61,803 nucleotides of DNA from an uncultured Oscillospiraceae bacterium (GTDB lineage: Bacteria > Bacillota > Clostridia > Oscillospirales > Acutalibacteraceae). The translations under genes and the position numbers were made by a program. How positions within the stretch are numbered: the first letter of the stretch is position 1; each line of letters begins with the position of its first letter. The notes below the pieces were generated by a model that did not search any database, had not been told where the DNA came from, and was given only the letters and a program-made list of their open reading frames with translations. Positions 15,740-23,523 of the stretch are shown here, piece after piece. The stretch spans positions 1 to 61,803 of the forward strand of contig CABTZO010000001.1 in NCBI GenBank assembly GCA_902489335.1, given 5' to 3'.

Positions 15740-16438
15740 ATGGGAATAATTTTTGAGTGTCAGAATTTAACAAAAAAATACGGCCATCTTATCGCACTTA
15801 ATTCTATAAACCTTAAACTTGAAACCGGAAAGGTCGTTGGTCTGTTAGGACCAAACGGAAGCGGAAAAACCACCCTTCTAAAACTCGGTGCCGGCCTGTT
15901 AGTTCCGAATGAAGGAGAAGTTTTAATAGATGGACTCAATCCTTCTGTTAAGACAAAAGAAATGACAGCTTTTTTACCTGAAAGAAACTCACTTGATGTT
16001 AACATGACTGTTGATTATCTATTGAAATTCTTTGCCGATTTCTATTATGATTTTAATATGGAAAAGGCACGCCGTCTTTTATCTGATTTAGGTGTCAATT
16101 CAAAAAATAAACTTTCTCAATTATCAAAAGGAAACAGAGAAAAAGTTCAGATTATTCTGACTATGAGCAGAGATGCAAAACTTTATTTGCTTGATGAACC
16201 TATCGGCGGCGTTGATCCTGCTTCAAGGGATTATATCTTGAAAACAATTATTAGTTCTTATAACAAAGATGCCTGCGTTTTAATTTCAACTCATTTGATT
16301 GCCGATGTTGAAGATATTCTCGATGATTTTATTTTCATTCGCGAAGGTGAGATTATTAAAAGCGGAAATGTAGAAGCGATTAAGGCAAGAAAGAAAAAAT
16401 CTTTAGATAAAATTTTCAGGGAGGCTTTCATATGTTAG
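15740..16438 (+). CDS. ABC transporter ATP-binding protein (YtrB/CcmA-like)
   Basis: 232 residues. Walker A GPNGSGKTT (about 36-44), signature LSKGNREK in place of LSGGQ, Walker B LYLLDEPIGGVDPASR and a switch histidine in ISTHLIADVE. The LSKG(N) signature and short C terminus are typical of ABC-2 exporters related to YtrB. GGAGG is 8 bases before ATG. It overlaps the permease gene by 7 bases, so the two form one transporter. Substrate unknown; peptides, antibiotics or lipids are common in this group. Confidence 0.9.
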   Translation: MGIIFECQNLTKKYGHLIALNSINLKLETGKVVGLLGPNGSGKTTLLKLGAGLLVPNEGEVLIDGLNPSVKTKEMTAFLPERNSLDVNMTVDYLLKFFADFYYDFNMEKARRLLSDLGVNSKNKLSQLSKGNREKVQIILTMSRDAKLYLLDEPIGGVDPASRDYILKTIISSYNKDACVLISTHLIADVEDILDDFIFIREGEIIKSGNVEAIKARKKKSLDKIFREAFIC

Positions 16439-17295
16439 GAAAATTATTTAAACATGAATTTTATCAGATGACAAGAAAGCTCGGTCCCATATATTTGGGA
16501 ATTATTCTGTTTACAATTGCCGGAAGAGGTTTTACCTTTCTTTCCACAAGAAAAGTATTCGTTGAAAATGCAAATCATACCTTTGTTTCGGTAATAAACT
16601 TTCTATCCGGATTTTTTATCGCAGTTTTTCTGTTGATAATTTTAGGATTGCTCGCATACACAATAATAATTTTGATAACAAGATTTTATAAAAACTACTT
16701 TACCGACGAGGGATATTTGATGATGTCCTTACCAGCAAAGACATCTTCTCTTATAAACGCAAAACTTTTTAACGCGTTTATTTGGTCGATTTTCAGTATT
16801 TTACTTGTGATTTTAGGTGCAATTATACTATTTTCAAGCTTTGACGGACTAAAAAGCTCTGTTTCGGAGACTTTCCGAGTTTTTTCTAATCTTTACAACA
16901 ACAGCAGAGAAACTCTGGAAAAACAACTGGGTGTTCCTGTCTGGGCCGGGATTTTAGAGTTGATACTTTTAATATCTATTTCAACACTTAATTTCTTTCT
17001 AATCTGCTATTCATCAGTTGTGTCCGCTCAACATTCAAAGATCAAAAGCAAAGGTGTTGCAACCGTTTTGTATTATCTGATAATTACAACTGTGTTCTTC
17101 TTTATATTTATATTTCAAACAATTATTTTAAGTAATCTAAAATCATATCCCGAATTTTTAAATAAACTCGGAAGCGGCAACACACTTGCAATTCAGATGA
17201 CTTTGATCGGCATTATGATTGAAGAGTTTATTTTTTCGATAATACTGTACACAACAACATTGAAATCCATGAAGACTAAACTCAATCTTCCTTGA
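16432..17295 (+). CDS. ABC-2 type transporter permease
   Basis: 287 residues with about six membrane segments; the N terminus GKLFKHEFYQMTRKLGPIY and later FTDEGYLMMSLPAKTSSLINAKL are characteristic of YtrC/D-like and bacitracin-type ABC-2 permeases. It overlaps the ATPase gene by 7 bases. Its last 14 bases overlap the tail of convergent mfd, and I see no terminator for either gene in the overlap. Confidence 0.85.
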   Translation: MLGKLFKHEFYQMTRKLGPIYLGIILFTIAGRGFTFLSTRKVFVENANHTFVSVINFLSGFFIAVFLLIILGLLAYTIIILITRFYKNYFTDEGYLMMSLPAKTSSLINAKLFNAFIWSIFSILLVILGAIILFSSFDGLKSSVSETFRVFSNLYNNSRETLEKQLGVPVWAGILELILLISISTLNFFLICYSSVVSAQHSKIKSKGVATVLYYLIITTVFFFIFIFQTIILSNLKSYPEFLNKLGSGNTLAIQMTLIGIMIEEFIFSIILYTTTLKSMKTKLNLP

Positions 17296-20200
17296 TTTTA
17301 TATAGACTTGATACAATTTCTTCGGCAGTGGACAGAGGCCCCGAACTGTTTATCGTTACAATAACTTGTGGTCTTTTGCCCTTTCCGATTCTTAGACGAT
17401 CGTTAAAATCTTTATCAAGCATTTTTATTTCATCCATTTCAAAATTATCTTTATAGACAAATATTTCATTTCCCTGTTGACTTATTTCATTTATACCTAA
17501 ATCTGCGGCTTTGCGTCTTAGCAAAGCCGTTTTTATCAGTGTTATAACCGATGTTGGGGGGTTAGAGAATCTGTCTTCAAGTTCAGAAACCAGTTCTTTG
17601 GCATCCATCTCGGAATTCAAATCGGCTATTCTGCGATAAACATATAATCTCTGGTTTAAATTTTCGATATAATCTTCGGGTATGTGAGCATTTATTCTTA
17701 TATTTATCAAGCAGTCTTTATCATCATAAGTAAAATCGGTTTTTTCTCCCTTTTGCTTTTTTATGGCATTTGAAAGAAGTTTAACATACATCTCATATCC
17801 GACGGCATTCAATTGACCGCTCTGCGCCTTGCCTAAGAGATTCCCTGCTCCGCGCAATTCCAAATCTCTCATAGCAATTTTAAAGCCGGATCCAAAAGCT
17901 GTATATTCTCTTATCGTTCTAAGTCTTTTCTCTGCAATTTCCGAAAGTTGTTTGCCTCTTGTAAAAGTAAAATACGCATAGCCTTTCAATGTGCTTCTGC
18001 CAATTCTGCCCCTTATTTGATGAAGCTGTGCAAGGCCCATTCTGTCAGCATTTTCAATTATCAAAGTATTTACATTTGGAACATCCACACCGGTTTCAAT
18101 TATTGTAGTGCATACTAAAACATCGGTTTGATGATTGAGCAATTTCTTCCAAACCTTCGTCAACTGTTCTTCATTCATTCGACCGTGTGCAATATCGATT
18201 CTTGCACGATCGCCGGTCATTTCTTCAACTTTCCGTGCCGTTTGCTCAATTGTATCAATGTCATTATGCAAGTAATACACTTGCCCATGTCGTCTTAGTT
18301 CTTTGTCAATGGCAGCCGCAATTATTCTTTTGTCGTATTCCAAAACATAGGTTTGAATCGGTTGCCTGTCTGCGGGTGCCTGTTTGAGTGCCGATAAATC
18401 TCTTAGTCCGGACACCGCCATATTCAATGTTCTCGGTATTGGTGTTGCCGACAAAGTAAGCACATCAACATTGGGATATTTATTTTTTAACTTTTCTTTT
18501 TGAGTTACACCAAATCTTTGTTCTTCATCGACAATTAAGAGTCCGAGATCCTTAAATTTTATGTCTTTTGATAAAAGTCGGTGCGTTCCGACAATCATAT
18601 CAATGTTGCCTGCGGACAAATCTTTTAAAATAGTCTTCTGTTCTTTTGCCGTTCTGAAGCGCGAAATCATATCGACTGCAACGGGAAAGTCAGCAAACCG
18701 CCTTGTAACAGTCAGATAATGTTGATAGGCAAGAATCGTTGTAGGCACAACAAACGCAACCTGTTTACCCTCAACTATCGCCTTAAAAGCCGCTCTAAGC
18801 GCAACTTCGGTTTTTCCGAAACCTACATCACCGCAAAGCAGTCGATCCATAGGATAAGATTTTTCCATATCCTCTTTTATTTCTCCGACTGCCTTTAGTT
18901 GATCATCCGTTTCTTCGTATTCAAATCGACTTTCAAAATCATTTTGCAAGTCAGTATCGGGCATATAAGCATAGCCTTTGATTTTCATTCTCTTAGAGTA
19001 TAGAGCAATCAATTCTTTTGCTATATCATCGGTCTGTGCTTTGATTTTTTGCTTTGTGTTTTGCCATTGTTTTGATCCGAGCTTGTTTAATTTTGGCGCA
19101 ACACCGTCTTTTGAACTTCCTATATATTTTGACAATAAATCAAGTTGATTGACAGGCATAAAAAGTTCATCACTTTTGTCATATTTAATTTTTATGTAGT
19201 CCTTTGTAACGCCCGTTATAGTAAGTGTCTCGACACCGTCAAAAATTCCTATTCCATAATTTGAATGGACTACATAGTCACCTTTTTGCAAATCAGAAAG
19301 CGAATGAAAAGCATTTTTATTTTTGTTCTTTTTTATTCTTCGCTTTTCACTTTTTCGTATATTTGAACTGATAATTTTGAGTCCTGATTGAGGGAGACTC
19401 ATAGATTCAGATAAATTACCCTCTAAAATATTAATTGAATATAAATTAAGAGGTTCCGATAAACTATTAAGTAAATTTGCATTGATTTCTTCTTCAACCA
19501 ATGCTTTATAAACATTTTTAGCTGCTTTCGCCGTTCCGGCGTAAAGAATATAGGTATAATCCTTGTCCTGTGTTTCTTCGTGTAAGTCTTTTATTGAACC
19601 CTGCCAGTTGCTTTGAAACATTGAAGAAGTATTAAACTTATGCTTGATTTCAAGCGGAATATTACCGCGTAAAAATGTATCCGCAAGAATTACATTTCTT
19701 TTATAAATGTCGTTAAACAAAGCATCTGTATGTGTTATGAATTCAGAGTTTTTCTTAGTTATAAGTTTAGACTCAAGCGCAAACTTGATATCTTCAAAAA
19801 AAATCTTAGCCTCTGCCTTTGTGTTTTTGTATGCGTTATATCCGTCACAGAGAAAAATCGTTGCCTTATCAAAATAATCAAGAAGTCCCGTCATTTCATA
19901 ATATTTTGGCATATATTTATCGGGATTTTCTTTTTGATTGATCTCTTCGTCTTCAAAAATATATTCTTTAGCCGGAACAATTTCTATTTTGTCGGTTTCT
20001 CCAAACCGCCTCTGCGAGTCAACATCAAAAAAATAGATTTTTTCTATTTCATCGTCAAAAAAATCTATTCTGAAAGGATGCTTTTGACCGGGAACAAAAA
20101 GATCAAAAATTTCTCCTCGATTTGAAAAGGTTCCGACGCCTTCAACTTCATCACTCATTACATAACCTGAAAATAAAAGCTTCTCTTTGAGATTGCTTAT

Positions 20201-20638
20201 TGAAAGCGTATCCCCCACAGAGATTTTCATTTTTGCTTTTGAAAATACCTGTTTCGGAATTGTCCTCTGACTCATAGCATAAGCAGATGTAACTATTACA
20301 CCGTTTTCTTTCTTAAAGGCAAAGTTTAGAGCGGCTATCCTTAAATGCTCATATTCTCGTGAAACAGTTCTGTCTTCATCAAAAGAAATATCGCGAGAAG
20401 GATAATAAAAAGCAGAAACACCTAAATTTATCAAGTCATTATATAAATTTACGCACGACGAATCGTCCGGTAAAACACAAATTAGGTCTTTTCCGGATTT
20501 TTCTGTTAACAACTTGAGTATTACCGACTTATATAGATCACTCGGTCCGATTAAAGAAATCGGAAACTCGTTTGAATTATATGATTGTATAAATTGCTCA
20601 AGTTCCTGATTTTTAAGAAGTAAGTCTGTAAATTTCAT
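17282..20638 (-). CDS. mfd: Transcription-repair coupling factor
   Basis: 1118 residues, normal for Mfd. N-terminal UvrB-homology part (about 1-340), RNA-polymerase-interacting CarD-like domain (GDYVVHSNYGIGIFDG, about 448-510), helicase core with GDVGFGKTEVA (Walker A), LLIVDEEQRFGV (DEEQ box), SATPIPRTL and the RecG-like TRG motif region, then the C-terminal TRCF domain. It pushes stalled RNA polymerase off lesions and recruits UvrA. The gene starts 2 bases after pth and ends in a 14-base tail-to-tail overlap with the ABC permease. Confidence 0.97.
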   Translation of the reverse strand: MKFTDLLLKNQELEQFIQSYNSNEFPISLIGPSDLYKSVILKLLTEKSGKDLICVLPDDSSCVNLYNDLINLGVSAFYYPSRDISFDEDRTVSREYEHLRIAALNFAFKKENGVIVTSAYAMSQRTIPKQVFSKAKMKISVGDTLSISNLKEKLLFSGYVMSDEVEGVGTFSNRGEIFDLFVPGQKHPFRIDFFDDEIEKIYFFDVDSQRRFGETDKIEIVPAKEYIFEDEEINQKENPDKYMPKYYEMTGLLDYFDKATIFLCDGYNAYKNTKAEAKIFFEDIKFALESKLITKKNSEFITHTDALFNDIYKRNVILADTFLRGNIPLEIKHKFNTSSMFQSNWQGSIKDLHEETQDKDYTYILYAGTAKAAKNVYKALVEEEINANLLNSLSEPLNLYSINILEGNLSESMSLPQSGLKIISSNIRKSEKRRIKKNKNKNAFHSLSDLQKGDYVVHSNYGIGIFDGVETLTITGVTKDYIKIKYDKSDELFMPVNQLDLLSKYIGSSKDGVAPKLNKLGSKQWQNTKQKIKAQTDDIAKELIALYSKRMKIKGYAYMPDTDLQNDFESRFEYEETDDQLKAVGEIKEDMEKSYPMDRLLCGDVGFGKTEVALRAAFKAIVEGKQVAFVVPTTILAYQHYLTVTRRFADFPVAVDMISRFRTAKEQKTILKDLSAGNIDMIVGTHRLLSKDIKFKDLGLLIVDEEQRFGVTQKEKLKNKYPNVDVLTLSATPIPRTLNMAVSGLRDLSALKQAPADRQPIQTYVLEYDKRIIAAAIDKELRRHGQVYYLHNDIDTIEQTARKVEEMTGDRARIDIAHGRMNEEQLTKVWKKLLNHQTDVLVCTTIIETGVDVPNVNTLIIENADRMGLAQLHQIRGRIGRSTLKGYAYFTFTRGKQLSEIAEKRLRTIREYTAFGSGFKIAMRDLELRGAGNLLGKAQSGQLNAVGYEMYVKLLSNAIKKQKGEKTDFTYDDKDCLINIRINAHIPEDYIENLNQRLYVYRRIADLNSEMDAKELVSELEDRFSNPPTSVITLIKTALLRRKAADLGINEISQQGNEIFVYKDNFEMDEIKMLDKDFNDRLRIGKGKRPQVIVTINSSGPLSTAEEIVSSLYKIKED

Positions 20639-20640
20639 GG

Positions 20641-21207
20641 CTATGAATTAAATCTGTTCATCGCCTCCTCGATTTTTCCGTCGACAATCAATTCGACAGA
20701 GGTATTGATTTCATCTGAAATACCGTCTATCTTATTTTTTTCTTCATTTGAAAACTTTGATAAAACGAAATCCGCTAAATCAAAATCCTTGTTTTCTCTG
20801 TCTCCCACACCGATTTTTATGCGTTTAAAATTATCTGACTTGATATTTTCTATTATGCTCTTCAAACCATTGTGTCCGCCGGCAGACCCCTGCCTGCGAA
20901 TTCTTATTTGACCGGGATCCAAATTTATATCATCACAAAGGACAATAAGATTTGATATCGGAATTTCATAATAATCGAGAACTGCTTTTACAGCTCTGCC
21001 GCTGTCATTCATATAGGTTTGAGGTTTTATCAAAATACAGCGTTCACCCGATATATCAAATTTACAATATTCACAGAAAAGAAAAGTTCCCCTTCTAAAA
21101 GAGAGGTCCTTTTCCGCTGTTATTTTATCGGCCATCATAAAGCCGACATTATGTCTTGTGCTTTTATATTCATCTCCGGGATTTCCCAAAGCTGCAATCA
21201 AAAACAA
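20641..21207 (-). CDS. pth: Peptidyl-tRNA hydrolase
   Basis: 188 residues. The N-terminal ALGNPGDEYKSTRHNVGFM carries the catalytic histidine in the RHN motif; KPQTYMNDSG and GGHNGLKSI are further signature segments. It releases tRNA from peptidyl-tRNA that dropped off the ribosome. It lies 4 bases after glmU and 2 before mfd; pth-mfd adjacency is common in Bacillota. Confidence 0.97.
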   Translation of the reverse strand: MFLIAALGNPGDEYKSTRHNVGFMMADKITAEKDLSFRRGTFLFCEYCKFDISGERCILIKPQTYMNDSGRAVKAVLDYYEIPISNLIVLCDDINLDPGQIRIRRQGSAGGHNGLKSIIENIKSDNFKRIKIGVGDRENKDFDLADFVLSKFSNEEKNKIDGISDEINTSVELIVDGKIEEAMNRFNS

Positions 21208-21211
21208 AATA

Positions 21212-22600
21212 TCACCTATCCAAATTTTTGAGTTTTCTTGTTTTCAAAACCCAATCATTTTTGTTTTCCTGTCTGTTTCTTGCAATAGCAAGTGAATAGT
21301 CGGGAACATCTTTTGTAATTGTCGAGCCCGCTGCCGTATATGCAAAATGACCTACCTTTATCGGTGACACCAAGTTTGTGTTACAACCGATGAAAGCATT
21401 GTCGCCTATGCTGCTTCTTGTCTTGTTTGTTCCGTCATAGTTAACAACCAAACTTCCGCAACCGAAGTTACACTCTTTTCCGACTTCACAGTCGCCGATA
21501 TAATTAAAGTGTGGCAACTTAGTTCCTTCACCGACAGAGCTGTTTTTAACTTCAACGAAGTTTCCGATATGGACTTTTTCGCCTATTACACTGTCCGGTC
21601 TTATTCTTACAAAAGGTCCGATATCTGCGCCGGATTTAACTTCGCAATCATAAGCATAAGAACTGTTGAAAATAATATTATCATGGAGAAAGGCATTTTC
21701 CATGTAGCTGTTCGGACCGATAACACAATCTTTTCCTATCTTTGTTTTACCTTTTAATATAGTTCCCGGCAAAATAGTTGTACCCGGTTCAATTTCGACT
21801 CCGTCTTCAATCATAATACCGTCTATACACGGAATATCTACTCCGTCTATCATAAGTTTTTTCAAGACTTCCAGTCTTTTCTTTTCGTTTAATTCAAAAA
21901 GTTGAAACTTATCGTTTGCTCCTAAAACTGTATTTGGATTATTTGTCATATAAACTCCTATTTTCTTTCCTTTATTTTTTAAAATTTCCGTTGTATCTGT
22001 AAGATAGTACTCATTAGCCGCATTGTTGTTTTGAATATTATCAAGTGCAAATAGCAAGTCGGATTTGTTAAACACATAAACACCCGAGTTGACTTCTTTT
22101 ATTTTTTGCTGACTCTCGGTTGCATCTTTTTGCTCGGTAATTTTTTCAAAATTACCATCTTTATCACGAATCACTCGACCGTATCCAAATGGATTTTCAA
22201 TCTCCGCGGAAAGTAACGTTGATGCATTTTCTTCAGTCTGATGTTTATTAATCAATTCTTTTATCGACTTTGAGTCAACAAACGGAGCATCTCCGTTCAA
22301 GATGATTACATTTTCTGTGTCATCTGATAAAAGTTCATCTCTTGCCTGCATTACAGCATGACCTGTGCCGTTTTGTTCTTTTTGATAAACACAGGTGTAT
22401 TTGTCTTTATATATTTCCTCTAATTCTTCACCCTTGAAGCCGACAATTAAAATAATATCTTCTATTCCGGCATCGTGCACAGAATCAATAACCCTTTGAA
22501 TCATCGGCTTAAAGAGAAGATTAGATAATACTTTCGGATGGCGAGAATGCATTCTTTTTCCCTCACCCGCCGCCAAAATCACTGCTTTTGTTTTTTTCAT
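21212..22600 (-). CDS. glmU: Bifunctional GlmU: glucosamine-1-P acetyltransferase / N-acetylglucosamine-1-P uridyltransferase
   Basis: 462 residues. N-terminal nucleotidyltransferase with AAGEGKRMHSRHPKVL and the LNGDAPFVD metal site (about residue 100); C-terminal left-handed beta-helix made of hexapeptide repeats (about 250-450) with VEVKNSSVGEGTKLPHFNYIGD and GCNTNLVSP. Makes UDP-GlcNAc for peptidoglycan and cell-surface polymers. Separated by 11 bases from the RING-like gene upstream. Confidence 0.97.
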   Translation of the reverse strand: MKKTKAVILAAGEGKRMHSRHPKVLSNLLFKPMIQRVIDSVHDAGIEDIILIVGFKGEELEEIYKDKYTCVYQKEQNGTGHAVMQARDELLSDDTENVIILNGDAPFVDSKSIKELINKHQTEENASTLLSAEIENPFGYGRVIRDKDGNFEKITEQKDATESQQKIKEVNSGVYVFNKSDLLFALDNIQNNNAANEYYLTDTTEILKNKGKKIGVYMTNNPNTVLGANDKFQLFELNEKKRLEVLKKLMIDGVDIPCIDGIMIEDGVEIEPGTTILPGTILKGKTKIGKDCVIGPNSYMENAFLHDNIIFNSSYAYDCEVKSGADIGPFVRIRPDSVIGEKVHIGNFVEVKNSSVGEGTKLPHFNYIGDCEVGKECNFGCGSLVVNYDGTNKTRSSIGDNAFIGCNTNLVSPIKVGHFAYTAAGSTITKDVPDYSLAIARNRQENKNDWVLKTRKLKNLDR

Positions 22601-22611
22601 ATATTTTCCCT

Positions 22612-23514
22612 CTAAAACAAGCTTTTCAACTGCTCAATTAAATAAATATGCACGGGAAGAACACTTGTCATGTACATTAAAATAATCCCGATTATCATTG
22701 AAATAAATGATACTCCGCCAAAATAAACTGTAAATTTTTCAAGCTTATCTTTGTCTTTTGAATATTTATTTTTCAAGTATTTGAGCTTTTTTTGAATTGA
22801 CCATTTATAAATATAATTCCCAAAAAAGGCGAGAATTATAGTAGTAATATTGATAAAGCGATTTGAATACTTCATGCCTTTAGAAGGCTCTGGCATTTTT
22901 GCAAGCATTTTTTTATACTCACCGGCGTAATTGCTCGCGGTTATCTCTTTTGCATCAACTTTGTCCTTGAATTCCTTGATAACAGAAAGGCTATTTTTAT
23001 AAACTTTTACATTATCGCTGTGTGTAAAAGAAAGAATTATTGCCGGTATTATGACAAGAAGTAGACCCAGTAAATACATTTTTCTGTAAAAAAGCCAAAG
23101 TCTCGGAAAAAACAAAGGTGCTAAGTTGACACTTAACTTCTTATTTGATTTTTCCATTTTCATAAATTCGGGAATATATTTTTCTGTCTTTTTTTGAACG
23201 AAAGAGCCATATTCCTTTGCAGTAAGATCGCCAATCTTGTCCTCTCCCGTTATCTCAACAATATCAGCTTTTTTTAGCAGAAAATCTTTCATTTTTTCGG
23301 GATCGTTTTCAAGATTTTCAATTGTCGGTTGTGGTTTTTCTACATGAGTCGGTTTCCACTCAAAATTTCCGTGTTTGTTTTCATTGACACAATGGCCTTC
23401 TTTTTCATAACAGGACCTGTGATGAGGCGTACCACAAATCGGACAAACAACAACATCGTCGCCGTCCACAAATTTTTTACCGCAGGTTTCACAAACTTCT
23501 GATATATATCTCAC
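22612..23514 (-). CDS. RING-finger-like / DUF2628-like membrane protein
   Basis: 300 residues. The N terminus has a paired zinc site like a prokaryotic RING/PHD finger: C8, C11, C24, C27, H31/H32, C35, H41, C42. A charged linker follows, then a segment LAPLFFPRLWLFYRKMYLLG, typical of DUF2628 proteins, beginning a membrane domain with about three or four spans (about 138-160, 215-235 and 265-285). Probably a membrane protein with a cytoplasmic zinc domain; no enzymatic function can be assigned. It lies between the pseudo-P-type-ATPase gene and glmU with 9-11 base gaps. Confidence 0.75.
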   Translation of the reverse strand: MRYISEVCETCGKKFVDGDDVVVCPICGTPHHRSCYEKEGHCVNENKHGNFEWKPTHVEKPQPTIENLENDPEKMKDFLLKKADIVEITGEDKIGDLTAKEYGSFVQKKTEKYIPEFMKMEKSNKKLSVNLAPLFFPRLWLFYRKMYLLGLLLVIIPAIILSFTHSDNVKVYKNSLSVIKEFKDKVDAKEITASNYAGEYKKMLAKMPEPSKGMKYSNRFINITTIILAFFGNYIYKWSIQKKLKYLKNKYSKDKDKLEKFTVYFGGVSFISMIIGIILMYMTSVLPVHIYLIEQLKSLF

Positions 23515-23523
23515 TTTTTCTCC

